From: Brevundimonas sp.
GTDB lineage: Bacteria; Pseudomonadota; Alphaproteobacteria; Caulobacterales; Caulobacteraceae
Direction of reading: 5' to 3'
DNA length: 64,000 nt
Assembly (NCBI RefSeq): GCF_027487935.1
Contig: NZ_JAIYCP010000010.1
Span: 152,361-216,360, forward strand
The notes below the pieces were generated by a model, which made no database searches, was not told the DNA's origin, and worked only from the letters and a program-made list of their open reading frames with translations. This document shows positions 7,727 to 15,614 of this stretch, piece after piece; position 1 is the first letter of the stretch, and every line of letters begins with the position of its first letter. The translations under genes were made by a program, and so were the position numbers.

Positions 7727-9027
7727 ACCGGGCGGCACGCCCGGTCGAGATCCGCGAGCGGCCCTGGCGGGATCCCCTGGCCGTCGCTGCGGGTCTGCGC
7801 CGGCTGGAAGGGCCTCTGGCCCTGCTGTCGGATGGTGGAACCCTGGGGCGCTGGTCGTTTGTCGCCGCTGAACCGGACCGGGTCCATGTCGGCGGTGCTG
7901 GGCCGGGTGGGAAGCTGGACCGGTTGCGGAGCCCCGACTTCCAGACCGGGGTGGTCGGCCTGCTGGCCTATGATGCCGGAGCGAGGCCTGCGACCGGCCC
8001 GCGTGATCCGGTCTGGCCGGATCTGATGCTGGCCCGCTATCCCGCCATGCTGGCCTTCGACCACAGGGCCGGGGCCGTGCGTGTGTTCGGGCGGGGAGAG
8101 GATGCGGAGTCCGCCCGTACCGCGGCCGACCGGGCCGAGGGCTGGCTGGCCGCCGCCATTGACCTGGTCGTCCCGCCGGCTCCTGCCGATGATTTCGTCG
8201 AGGAGGCGACGCCGGCAGCCTATTGCGCCGCTGTCGCGGATGTCGTGGAGCGGATCGCGGCCGGCCAGCTTTACCAGGCCAATATCGCCCGGGCCTGGTC
8301 CGGCGCCTTGCGCGCCGGTGGTGATCCCTTCGACGTCATGTTGAGGCTGGCCGGGCGCGCAGCGGCCTATGGCGCCTTCTGGCGTCTGGGAGACCGGGCC
8401 GTCGTATCAAACTCGCCCGAGCTGTTTCTGGCCTTCGATCCCTCGAGCCGGCGCATCGAGAGCCGGCCGATCAAGGGAACCCGGCCGCGCCATCCCGATC
8501 CGGCCGATGACGCCGTGCTTGCGACCGAGCTCCGCTCAAGCGCCAAGGACCAGGCTGAGAACCTGATGATCGTTGACCTGATGCGCAATGATCTGTCGCT
8601 GGTCGCGGAGCCCGGCTCGGTCGCCGTCACGGCGCTGTTCGAGGTCGAGAGCCATCCGACCGTCCATCATCTGGTTTCGACGGTGACGGGCCTGGCCCGG
8701 GCTGGAACCGGAACCGCAGGCCTGCTGGAGGCGACCTTCCCGCCAGGGTCCATCACCGGCGCCCCCAAGCATGAGGCGATGAAGGTGATTGCCCTGCACG
8801 AGCCGCCGCGCGGTGCGTGGTGTGGCAGCCTTTTCCATATTGAGGATGACGGCCGGCTGACGGCGTCCGTGCTGATCCGGACCGCCTCGTTCGAACGGGT
8901 CGGGGGGCGTTGGCGCTTTCGAACCCTGGCCGGTGCCGGCATCGTGGCCGACAGCGATCCGACGGCCGAACTGGCGGAGACAGACGCCAAGATCCGGGCG
9001 CTGAGGGAGGCGCTGGTCGGCCCCTAG
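7723..9027 (+). CDS. pabB: aminodeoxychorismate synthase component I
   Basis: PabB converts chorismate plus ammonia to 4-amino-4-deoxychorismate for folate synthesis. The 434-aa protein has the chorismate-binding core: 'QLYQANIARAW', 'SRPIKGTRPRHPD', 'DLMRNDLS', 'GSITGAPKHEAM' and the C-terminal 'AGAGIVADSDPTAE'. The PIKGT lysine favours PabB over TrpE. No pabA or pabC is nearby. The start is GTG at 7723, overlapping the phosphatase stop. The 3' end overlaps the convergent TadE-like gene by 4 nt at a shared CTAG. Confidence 0.92.
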   Translation: MNRAARPVEIRERPWRDPLAVAAGLRRLEGPLALLSDGGTLGRWSFVAAEPDRVHVGGAGPGGKLDRLRSPDFQTGVVGLLAYDAGARPATGPRDPVWPDLMLARYPAMLAFDHRAGAVRVFGRGEDAESARTAADRAEGWLAAAIDLVVPPAPADDFVEEATPAAYCAAVADVVERIAAGQLYQANIARAWSGALRAGGDPFDVMLRLAGRAAAYGAFWRLGDRAVVSNSPELFLAFDPSSRRIESRPIKGTRPRHPDPADDAVLATELRSSAKDQAENLMIVDLMRNDLSLVAEPGSVAVTALFEVESHPTVHHLVSTVTGLARAGTGTAGLLEATFPPGSITGAPKHEAMKVIALHEPPRGAWCGSLFHIEDDGRLTASVLIRTASFERVGGRWRFRTLAGAGIVADSDPTAELAETDAKIRALREALVGP

Positions 9028-9560
9028 CAGTTTGAGCAGAGCGTTTTGTCCACGGTCCTGGGCCGCAGATAGTAGGTCTGCGAGAACCGGGTGATCCCCG
9101 GCATGAAATAGTCGACCGGTGAGTCGTAGTCGTAGGTGGCTTCCGACACCACGACGCTCTGGCCGTCGACAATCAGATTGTCCGGAAGGGTGATCGTGGA
9201 ATTGACGGCCCGGGCGACCATGCCGTCGCCGCGGCTCCAGTCCACCCTGGCCACGCCGCCGGTGCGCGTCACGCTGCTGACCCGCTGTTTCAGGCCGCTG
9301 GCATTGAACGGCTTCATGATCAGACCACCGAGGTCGAAGATGTCATCGAGGTTGGCGGTCCCGACCGAATCTTCCTGCGCCACCAGATCGGCGACCATGG
9401 AGGTGACGTGGCCCATTCGCTTCTGGGCCATATAGCCCTGGCAGAACTCGGCCATGCCGAAATAGAAGGCGATCAGCACCGGAGCCAGCATGGCGAATTC
9501 AACCGCCGAAACACCGCGCTCGTCACGGCCGAGTCTCGAGAACAGACCGCGCCGCATCAT
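9024..9560 (-). CDS. TadE/TadG-like pilus assembly protein
   Basis: The 178-aa protein has a basic N-terminus, then 'DERGVSAVEFAMLAPVLIAFYFGMAEF', the TadE-type pseudopilin transmembrane segment with a Gly-x4-Glu core. A soluble domain exported to the periplasm follows. A C-terminal CSNC could form a disulphide. It belongs to the minor-pilin group that supports Flp pilus assembly. Its start ATG overlaps the stop of the next TadE-like gene, so the two are coupled. It is transcribed away from the pilin genes. Confidence 0.88.
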   Translation of the reverse strand: MMRRGLFSRLGRDERGVSAVEFAMLAPVLIAFYFGMAEFCQGYMAQKRMGHVTSMVADLVAQEDSVGTANLDDIFDLGGLIMKPFNASGLKQRVSSVTRTGGVARVDWSRGDGMVARAVNSTITLPDNLIVDGQSVVVSEATYDYDSPVDYFMPGITRFSQTYYLRPRTVDKTLCSNC

Positions 9561-10111
9561 AGCGGTTCGTTCCGGAACGCGGTGGCCGCGGTCAGCATGG
9601 CGGTCCCGTCATTCAGGCGCGACAGGCCCTGGGACAGGAAGGTCGTGATCAGCGTATGCCGGTACCAGACCCGCACCAGGATCAGGTCGCCGGGTGCGCC
9701 GTTGCTGTAGGTCAGATCCCCCTGGTCGAACGTACCGCCGTCCATCGGATCGGGCGGGACAGTGGCGAACTGCGGGATCACGCGGACGTCAATCTGTGCG
9801 CGGCTGGCGCAGTCCGAGGAGAAGATACTCATCCGGCTGCACAGCGATGCCTTGAATGTTTCGGACGTCATGCCCAGGGCCGAAGCCTGGCCGGTTCGCA
9901 CCAGCCGCCCCGTCGTGATCGTTGCATTCTCGAGGATGGAATCCGTCACAAAGACGAGTCCGATCTCGAGGATGGCAAAAACCATCAGCATGAAGGGCAG
10001 GGCGAGCATGCCGAACTCGACCGCTGCCGAACCCCCGGAGTCGCGCAGCAGGCTGCGCGAAAGGCGTGACCTTTGCCGGCGGCCTTTTCCGGGGCGGAGA
10101 GGGTGCGACAC
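9557..10111 (-). CDS. TadE-like pseudopilin
   Basis: The 184-aa protein starts at GTG 10111 behind AGGAG, since upstream codons fall inside the preceding gene. It contains 'SGGSAAVEFGMLALPFMLMVFAILEIGLVF', the hydrophobic segment with the conserved Glu of TadE, and a periplasmic domain with two Cys ('LCSRMSIFSSDCASRAQ'). It lies between a secretin-N-domain protein and a second TadE-like protein. The three form one leftward unit beside the Flp pilins. Confidence 0.86.
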   Translation of the reverse strand: MSHPLRPGKGRRQRSRLSRSLLRDSGGSAAVEFGMLALPFMLMVFAILEIGLVFVTDSILENATITTGRLVRTGQASALGMTSETFKASLCSRMSIFSSDCASRAQIDVRVIPQFATVPPDPMDGGTFDQGDLTYSNGAPGDLILVRVWYRHTLITTFLSQGLSRLNDGTAMLTAATAFRNEPL

Positions 10112-10124
10112 GGGTACCGGGCTC

Positions 10125-10544
10125 CTAGGGAGTCGGCAGATTGCCGACGTTGCCGCGGATGGTGGCCGAGCAGGAGGCCCCGCAAGCCATTTCCGTGGAC
10201 TGGCCACCGCGCCAGATCCGGACCCGACCGGAGCCCGCACCGTCGCTTACCACCACCTGGCTCTGGAACACCGTGCGCCCGACGGTGTCGACCGCCACGA
10301 CTTCGGTGACCCCGAAGCCCTTGCCGGTGATGTAAAGTGTGTTGGCGTCTACCACCGTCACATCGGCGATGGCGGGGTTGCCGACGATGACCGAGCCGGC
10401 GGGACCGCGCAGCTGGACCCGCTGGGCCTGATCGATTTCGACATTCAGGCTGGCCGACTGGGCTGTTCCGATGGTCGGGACCATCAGCATGGCGGTCGCT
10501 GCCAGGGCAGGGATGAATCGGGCGGGGCGAACGGATCGGATCAT
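10125..10544 (-). CDS. secreted pilus-formation N-domain protein (CpaC N-terminal-like)
   Basis: The 139-aa protein starts at ATG 10544 with a signal peptide (MIRSVRPARFIPALAATAML...GTAQS). It carries 'VQLRGPAGSVIVGNPAIADVTVVDANTLYITGKGFGVTEV', the T2SS-T3SS_pil_N domain also found at the start of CpaC/RcpA secretins. It has no secretin domain, so it is a free periplasmic copy of that module. Four residues of Cys near the end (ACGASC) could be a disulphide. It heads the leftward operon with two TadE-like genes. A role in docking to or gating the CpaC secretin is a guess from context. Confidence 0.82.
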   Translation of the reverse strand: MIRSVRPARFIPALAATAMLMVPTIGTAQSASLNVEIDQAQRVQLRGPAGSVIVGNPAIADVTVVDANTLYITGKGFGVTEVVAVDTVGRTVFQSQVVVSDGAGSGRVRIWRGGQSTEMACGASCSATIRGNVGNLPTP

Positions 10545-10667
10545 GGCGTCGACTTCCAGTGAACAGGGCGCGCGCGTGAGCGTAGGCGGACATTGCCCTG
10601 CAAACCTCAAGAAAGTCTGAAATCGATCGTCCGGGACCGAAATCATAGTAAACGAGCTATCAATAAA

Positions 10668-10689
10668 GAATAGAATTCCAGTTCTATTC
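10668..10689. promoter_or_regulatory. operator-like perfect inverted repeat between the divergent pilus operons
   Basis: GAATAGAA (10668-10675) and TTCTATTC (10682-10689) are exact reverse complements separated by six bases. The site lies in the locally AT-rich intergenic stretch between the leftward secretin-N/TadE operon and the rightward pilins, immediately before the CtrA-like box. Its geometry fits a dimeric regulator, but the protein is unknown. Confidence 0.5.
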
Positions 10690-10691
10690 GC

Positions 10692-10706
10692 TTTACTTGT
10701 CTTTAA
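10692..10706 (+). promoter_or_regulatory. CtrA-like box upstream of first pilin
   Basis: TTTA (10692-10695), seven bases, TTAA (10703-10706) is one mismatch from the CtrA consensus TTAA-N7-TTAA. It lies 106-120 bp before the first pilin ATG. In Caulobacter crescentus pilA is activated by CtrA. A GACTC (GANTC, CcrM methylation site) is at 10761-10765. A prediction from motif and context only. Confidence 0.4.
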
Positions 10707-10811
10707 TCTGGCCTGGGTATGTTGAGATCGTAAAAAGGGGTCAAGCGGGCAAAAACCGATGACTCTGTTGGTGACAAAGATCGCTCGCTTAAACCAAGAA
10801 GGATTTCAGCC

Positions 10812-10991
10812 ATGACCAGGTTTGTTTCGCAGTTCATGTCCGACGAGTCGGGCGCTACCGCCATTGAGTACGGCCTGATCGCCGCGCTCATCGCCGTCGT
10901 CATCATTTCGGCCGTGACCGCTCTCGGCACGACCATCAAGACCAAGTTCAACTCTGTCGTGACCGGCATGGGCGGCACCGCCGGCGCCTGA
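10812..10991 (+). CDS. pilA: Flp/Fap pilin, copy 1
   Basis: The 59-aa prepilin is the structural subunit of the tight-adherence (Flp) pilus. Its short basic leader MTRFVSQFMSDESG is cut after Gly14 by the CpaA peptidase, leaving ATAIEYGLIAALIAV..., with Glu at +5 and Tyr at +6 as in Flp pilins. A single hydrophobic helix and a Gly-rich tail TGMGGTAGA follow. A ribosome site AAGGA lies before the ATG. It is the first of three tandem copies differing at only a few residues. It has its own hairpin terminator, a CtrA-like box and a palindrome upstream. Confidence 0.96.
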   Translation: MTRFVSQFMSDESGATAIEYGLIAALIAVVIISAVTALGTTIKTKFNSVVTGMGGTAGA

Positions 10992-11017
10992 TCGCTGACG
11001 ACAGTCCTGAAACCGGG

Positions 11018-11050
11018 AAAGGGCCGGAGCGGCAACGCTCCGGCCCTTTT
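11018..11050 (+). terminator. intrinsic terminator of pilin copy 1
   Basis: GGGCCGGAGC and GCTCCGGCCC pair around GGCAAC, preceded by AAA and followed by TTTT. This is a strong Rho-independent structure 30 bp after the stop. Nearly the same hairpin follows the other two pilin genes. Confidence 0.88.
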
Positions 11051-11275
11051 CTTTCAGGTGCACGATTTCCTTTCGGGCCTGACGCCTCACGCGCAGCACG
11101 GCAGCGCGGTGCCCGACAAATCCCGGAATATTTTAGAGTAAATCGCCGAGTAACCACGCGAGACCACCTGAGTTTAACTCCTTTCGGCGAAAACGATCCT
11201 GCGTCTGGGGGTCAAGCGGGCTACCGGCTCCCCCCGCCTCAACAGCTCGCTTCACCCTGTCCAAAGGAAAATCCA

Positions 11276-11455
11276 ATGACCAAGTTTGTTTCCAAGTTCA
11301 TGTCCGACGAGTCGGGTGCCACGGCCATTGAGTACGGCCTGATCGCCGCGCTTATCGCCGTCGTCATCATCTCGGCCGTGACCGCCCTGGGCACGACCAT
11401 CAAGACCAAGTTCAACTCGGTCGTGACCGGCATGGGCGGCACCGCCGGCGCCTGA
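11276..11455 (+). CDS. Flp/Fap pilin, copy 2
   Basis: The 59-aa prepilin differs from copy 1 only at R3K and Q7K in the leader, so the mature 45-residue pilin is identical. The cleavage site is SDESG/ATAIEY. It is preceded by AAAGGAAAATCC as ribosome site and by a separate 284-bp upstream spacer containing the perfect palindrome GAGTTTAACTC (11170-11180). Its terminator and 3' flank copy those of gene 1, which indicates a duplication unit of about 240 bp. Confidence 0.95.
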   Translation: MTKFVSKFMSDESGATAIEYGLIAALIAVVIISAVTALGTTIKTKFNSVVTGMGGTAGA

Positions 11456-11482
11456 TCGCCGACGACAGTCCTGAAACCGGGG

Positions 11483-11513
11483 AAGGGTCGGAGCGGCAAC
11501 GCTCCGGCCCTTC
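11483..11513 (+). terminator. intrinsic terminator of pilin copy 2
   Basis: AGGGTCGGAGC and GCTCCGGCCCT pair around GGCAAC with one T-G wobble, followed by TTCTGCCTTT. It is the same hairpin as after copy 1 with a weaker T-tract, so read-through into copy 3 is possible. Confidence 0.8.
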
Positions 11514-11683
11514 TGCCTTTCCGCCACGGGGCCGCTGATCGTCATCAAGCTTTGAGTAACGACGCTCATACGCCTAGGCTTAACCTGCCGGGCTCATGGT
11601 GATGATATTCAATGGGTCAGCTGGTTGATCGGTTTTTCCCCCCCGCCGGTCACCAGCAACCCCCAGTCCGGAGATAAAGATCC

Positions 11684-11863
11684 ATGACCAAGTTTGTTTC
11701 GCAATTCATGTCCGATGAGTCGGGCGCCACGGCCATTGAGTACGGCCTGATCGCCGCCCTGATCGCTGTCGTCATCATTTCGGCCGTGACGGCCCTGGGC
11801 ACGACCATCAAGGGCAAGTTCAATGAGGTCGTGACCGGCATGGGCGGCACCGCCGGCTCCTAA
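11684..11863 (+). CDS. Flp/Fap pilin, copy 3
   Basis: The third 59-aa prepilin has leader MTKFVSQFMSDESG. It differs in the mature part at the C-terminal end (IKGKFNEVV instead of IKTKFNSVV, last residue Ser). It ends in TAA while the other two end in TGA. The changed charge near the tail could alter packing in the fibre. GGAGATAAAG precedes the ATG. A half-site TTAACC lies about 100 bp upstream. The prepilin peptidase gene cpaA follows after a terminator. Confidence 0.95.
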   Translation: MTKFVSQFMSDESGATAIEYGLIAALIAVVIISAVTALGTTIKGKFNEVVTGMGGTAGS

Positions 11864-11890
11864 ACGCCGACCGGACCTTGAAACCGACGG

Positions 11891-11922
11891 GAGGCCGGAG
11901 CGGCAACGCTCCGGCCTCTTTC
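11891..11922 (+). terminator. intrinsic terminator of pilin copy 3
   Basis: GAGGCCGGAGC and GCTCCGGCCTC pair perfectly around GGCAAC, followed by TTTCGCTT. Third copy of the pilin terminator; it separates the pilins from cpaA. Confidence 0.82.
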
Positions 11923-11980
11923 GCTTGCAGGGGATGCACATGGCAACCGGCCTTTAACCGTCACCGGGTGATAACAGGGA

Positions 11981-12493
11981 ATGGACACTGTCACCCTGAT
12001 CCTCCTGGGCATCATGCCTGCTCTCGTGATCGTCGCAGGTCTCAAGGACCTGACGTCGATGAAGATCCCCAACTGGATCTCCGGACTTCTGATCATCGCC
12101 TTCTTCCCGGCGGCCCTGGCGGTCGGAATCGACCCCATGACCGTCGCCGTGAACCTCGGTATCGCGGCCCTGGCCCTGGTGGTCGGAGCCGGGATGTTCG
12201 CCCTTCGCTGGATCGGCGGCGGCGACGCCAAGCTGATGTCGGCGACCTGCCTGTGGCTGGGTGCGACCGGTTCTGGCATGTTCCTGTTGTGGACCGGAGT
12301 GATGGGCGGCCTGTTCTGCCTGGTGCTGCTGTTTGCGCGCTTTCACTCGCGCCCCTATCTGCTCGGGGCACCCGGATGGGTGGTGCAGTTGATGGAGCCG
12401 AGGGGCGACATTCCCTATGGCGTCGCCATCGCGGCCGGTGCGCTGATGGCCTATCCGGCCTCGCCCCTGCTGGCCGCCTTTATCGCAGGATAG
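11981..12493 (+). CDS. cpaA: prepilin peptidase CpaA (TadV, A24 family)
   Basis: CpaA is the inner-membrane aspartyl protease that removes pilin leaders. The 170-aa protein has six predicted hydrophobic segments. The first catalytic Asp is in 'AGLKDLTSMKIPNW' and the second in 'GGGDAKLM', both hallmarks of the A24 short form without a methylase domain. It lies directly after the pilin genes it should process. A TTTAACC half-site is about 30 bp upstream. It is followed by a 111-bp gap before cpaB. Confidence 0.95.
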   Translation: MDTVTLILLGIMPALVIVAGLKDLTSMKIPNWISGLLIIAFFPAALAVGIDPMTVAVNLGIAALALVVGAGMFALRWIGGGDAKLMSATCLWLGATGSGMFLLWTGVMGGLFCLVLLFARFHSRPYLLGAPGWVVQLMEPRGDIPYGVAIAAGALMAYPASPLLAAFIAG

Positions 12494-12604
12494 CGAGGGC
12501 CGGCCTGACTTTAGGCCCGCGTTAACTCTCACCCGGCATGATCGTTAACGGCAGGGGCCCAAGGACCGATTCAAGGGTTCGGCCCAGCCTGCCGGAGACC
12601 GTCG

Positions 12605-13516
12605 ATGAACCCCGCCCGTATCATCGTGATCTGCGTAGCCGCGGTGGCCGCCATCGGTCTCGCCCTGGCCGTGCGCGCCATGGGATCGCCTTCGAATGCA
12701 CCGACCGCCGTCGCCGCTGCCGCTGCCGTTCCGGCGCGCCCGATGGCGAAGGTCCTGGTCGCCGCCAAGGATCTGGAGCCCGGCCAGCGCCTGACCGAGG
12801 CGGACATGGCCTGGAAAGACTGGCCTGTCGACGAGGTCAATCCCGCCTTCATCACGGATGGCTCGGTTCCCCTGCCGTCAGCCGCCGCCGAAGACCCGCC
12901 GGCCGCGCCGCCCGAAGGGGCGGTGGCCTCGGTCACCCGGGTCGCTTCCAATCTGACCACCCGCAGCAGCAAGGCCGATTATGCCGGCTCGGTGGTGCGC
13001 GAACCCATTCTGGCCGGCGAACCGATTGTCAGCCGGAAGATCGTGCGTGCGGGCGACAGCGGCTATATGGCCGCCTATCTTGAGCCGGGCATGCGGGCGA
13101 TGGCCATTCGCGTCACGGTCGAGACCGCCGCCGGCGGTTTCATCCTGCCCGGCGACCGCGTCGATGTCCTGCTGACCCGGGAGACGACGCTCGGCAATAT
13201 GGGAGCCCAGGAGAGCGACCGGTCCAAATTCGCTTCCTCGACGGTGATGCAGAACATCAAGGTTCTGGCCATCGACCAGTCGACGCGGGCCGACGACGAC
13301 GAGCAGGCTGTGGTGGGTGCAACCGCGACCCTTGAGGTGGGTCCCCGCGACGCCGAGGCGCTCGCCCTGGCCAAGTCGGAAGGCGAGCTGAGCCTGGTGC
13401 TTCGCTCCTACGCCGACACCGGCGGCCCATCAGGCCGAGCTGCGCCGGCCACGCGTCAGGCCTCTGCCATCCGCATCTATCGCGGCGGCGCCCCCGAAGT
13501 GGTGGTGGTCCAATGA
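12605..13516 (+). CDS. cpaB: Flp pilus assembly protein CpaB (RcpC)
   Basis: The 303-aa protein has one N-terminal transmembrane segment and a SAF domain beginning 'KVLVAAKDLEPGQRLTEADMAW'. The RcpC/CpaB core follows, with 'YLEPGMRAMAIRVTVETAAGGFILPGDRVDVLLT'-like sequence. It acts in the periplasm with the CpaC secretin. Two GTTAAC palindromes 23 bp apart (12521-12526 and 12544-12549) precede it. The stop overlaps the cpaC start ATG by 4 nt. Confidence 0.95.
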   Translation: MNPARIIVICVAAVAAIGLALAVRAMGSPSNAPTAVAAAAAVPARPMAKVLVAAKDLEPGQRLTEADMAWKDWPVDEVNPAFITDGSVPLPSAAAEDPPAAPPEGAVASVTRVASNLTTRSSKADYAGSVVREPILAGEPIVSRKIVRAGDSGYMAAYLEPGMRAMAIRVTVETAAGGFILPGDRVDVLLTRETTLGNMGAQESDRSKFASSTVMQNIKVLAIDQSTRADDDEQAVVGATATLEVGPRDAEALALAKSEGELSLVLRSYADTGGPSGRAAPATRQASAIRIYRGGAPEVVVVQ

Positions 13517-14937
13517 GGCCCCTGATCGCTCTCGCTCTCGCAAGCCTGACCATCGCATCCGTCGCGCTGGCGGTGCCGACCGAGGCCCGGGCCCAGTCGC
13601 GCGCCGCCGTGCCCATGGGGCCCGGTGCCCAGCTGATCAATCTGCCGCGCGGCTCCTCGATGGCCGTCGACCTGCCGTCCGACGCCCGCGACGTTATCGT
13701 GCCGAACCCGCTGGTGGCCGAGGCCATGCTGCACTCGCCCCGGCGCATCACCATCATCGGACTTCAGCCGGGTGAAACTGACGCTGTGGTTCTGGACAGC
13801 TCGGGCCGCACCATCCTGTCGCTGCGGATCCGCGTCGATGCCGGTGTCTCTGCGCTGCAGGATACTCTGAGCCGGGTCATGCCGGGTTCCCAGGTCCGTG
13901 CCGAGGCGGTCAATGACAGTATCATCCTCACCGGCCCGGTGAGCAGCCCGGGCGAGGCCGACCGCGCGGCCCAGGTCGCCCGGGCCTTCGTTGAGGCCCC
14001 TGAAAAGGTCATCAACATGATGACCATCGCCGGGTCGGATCAGGTCATGGTCCGGGCCCGGGTAATCGAAGTTCAGAGAACGGCGATCAAACAGCTGGGG
14101 CTGGACGTCAACGGCGTGCTGAACAGCGTCGCTGACGGGATGTCCTTTACCCAGGGCGCAACCTTCGGCGTTTCGGGCAGCCAGCTGGGCGGCGGTGTCC
14201 TGAACTATGTCGACCGGGCCGGCAACGGCGACCGTCTCAGCTCCAGTATCCGTGCCTTTGAGCGCGCCGGTCTTGTCCGTATCCTGGCTGAACCGAATGT
14301 GACCTCGGTCAACGGCGAGAACGCCGAGTTCCTGGCCGGCGGCGAGTTTCCGGTCCCGGTCGGTCGCAGCGTCGATTCCACGACCGGCCAGGTCACGATC
14401 GGTGTCGAGTTCAAACCGTTTGGCGTGCGCCTGGCCTTCCGGCCGATCGTGCTTTCGGAAGGCCGCATCTCGCTGCAGCTCTCCACCGAGGTGTCCGAGC
14501 TGACGACCGCCGGTGCCTTCACTCTCGGTGGTACGGCCGATGACGCCCTTGTCATTCCGGCCCTGAACGTGCGGCGCGCTTCCTCCACTGTGGAACTCCC
14601 CTCGGGCGGGTCGATGATGATCGCCGGCCTGTTGCGCGAGGATACCCGCCAGAACATCGACCAACTGCCGGGCATCGGCACCCTGCCGGTCCTCGGGGCC
14701 CTGTTCCGCTCCCGGGACTATCTGTCCGGCGAGACCGAACTGGTGATCATCATTGAGGCCTATATCGTCTCGCCGACCTCGCCGGGCCGGCTGCAGACCC
14801 CGTCTGACGGCCTGATTATCGCCAATGACGCCCAGACCCTGTTGTTCGGTCAGCTGAACCAGCAGTTCGGTCGCCCCGGTGATCCGGCCGCTGCCGACAA
14901 CGGATGGAGCGGCCCTGTGGGCTATGTCATCGAATGA
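13513..14937 (+). CDS. cpaC: secretin CpaC (RcpA)
   Basis: CpaC forms the outer-membrane channel of the Flp pilus. The 474-aa protein has a signal peptide (to about residue 27, ...TEARAQS), the pilus-formation N-domain (residues ~40-110), a BON-like middle region with 'VSSPGEADRAAQVARAF', and the secretin domain with 'VRARVIEVQRTAIKQLG' and the C-terminal 'GIGTLPVLGALFRSRDY' signature. It overlaps both neighbours (cpaB and cpaD) by 4 nt, giving a tightly coupled unit. Confidence 0.96.
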   Translation: MRPLIALALASLTIASVALAVPTEARAQSRAAVPMGPGAQLINLPRGSSMAVDLPSDARDVIVPNPLVAEAMLHSPRRITIIGLQPGETDAVVLDSSGRTILSLRIRVDAGVSALQDTLSRVMPGSQVRAEAVNDSIILTGPVSSPGEADRAAQVARAFVEAPEKVINMMTIAGSDQVMVRARVIEVQRTAIKQLGLDVNGVLNSVADGMSFTQGATFGVSGSQLGGGVLNYVDRAGNGDRLSSSIRAFERAGLVRILAEPNVTSVNGENAEFLAGGEFPVPVGRSVDSTTGQVTIGVEFKPFGVRLAFRPIVLSEGRISLQLSTEVSELTTAGAFTLGGTADDALVIPALNVRRASSTVELPSGGSMMIAGLLREDTRQNIDQLPGIGTLPVLGALFRSRDYLSGETELVIIIEAYIVSPTSPGRLQTPSDGLIIANDAQTLLFGQLNQQFGRPGDPAAADNGWSGPVGYVIE

Positions 14938-15608
14938 GGATCCTCGTGAACCGCGCCCTCACTTCCGCTGCCCTCGCTTTCGCGGCGGGGCTTGCTGTTT
15001 CCGGCTGCGCCTCGGTCGCGGACGCTCCGGTGACGCCACTGTCGCGCTACGCCCTGCAGGTGGAACCCGGCCTCGATCGCATCGCCCTGGCCGTGCACGA
15101 TCAGGGCCTGTCGACGAACCAGCGCAACGCCTTGAACGGCCTGGTGGCGCGCTACGGCACCTCCGGGGCCGGGCATGTCAGGATTGAATCGCCTGCCGGC
15201 GACGATCCGGTCGCGCTCCAGCAGGCCTACGCTGTCCGCACCTTCCTGCAGGACGCCGGGGTTCCGGGGGATCGTATCCAGATGGCCGCCTATGTCGCAC
15301 CCGATCCGCGCGCGCCGGTGCTGGCCGGGTTCGAGACCATAAGGGCCTCCACGCCCGATTGTTCGGCAGAAGCCCGGAGCATGGGCGCGAGGTTCTCCAA
15401 CCAGAGCTCCGGCGGCTTCGGCTGTGCCATCACGGCCAATATGGCGGCACAGATTGCAGATCCGCGCGACATTCTCGGTGCCCGGCCGATGACCCCGGCC
15501 GATTCCGGCCGCGCGGCTGTGGTCTTCGACAACTATCGAAAGGGTGAGGTCAGCTCGACTCCCCAGGAGCCCCTGGTAAGCGGCCGGATATCCGGGGCTG
15601 TGGAATAG
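14934..15608 (+). CDS. cpaD: pilus lipoprotein CpaD
   Basis: The 224-aa protein begins MRILVNRALTSAALAF and reaches the lipobox LAVSGC at residue ~24, so it is an outer-membrane lipoprotein. CpaD helps the CpaC secretin localise and assemble. The C-terminal 'GCAITANMAAQIADPRDILG' block is diagnostic of CpaD. The start ATG overlaps the cpaC stop (ATGA); an upstream ATG at 14904 would bury the signal peptide and is rejected. Confidence 0.93.
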   Translation: MRILVNRALTSAALAFAAGLAVSGCASVADAPVTPLSRYALQVEPGLDRIALAVHDQGLSTNQRNALNGLVARYGTSGAGHVRIESPAGDDPVALQQAYAVRTFLQDAGVPGDRIQMAAYVAPDPRAPVLAGFETIRASTPDCSAEARSMGARFSNQSSGGFGCAITANMAAQIADPRDILGARPMTPADSGRAAVVFDNYRKGEVSSTPQEPLVSGRISGAVE

Positions 15609-15614
15609 CGTGAC

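Noticed and set aside
10812..11863. Assembly artefact as cause of the three pilin copies
   Set aside because: The copies differ at several codons, stop codons and all upstream spacers, so they are real duplicates.
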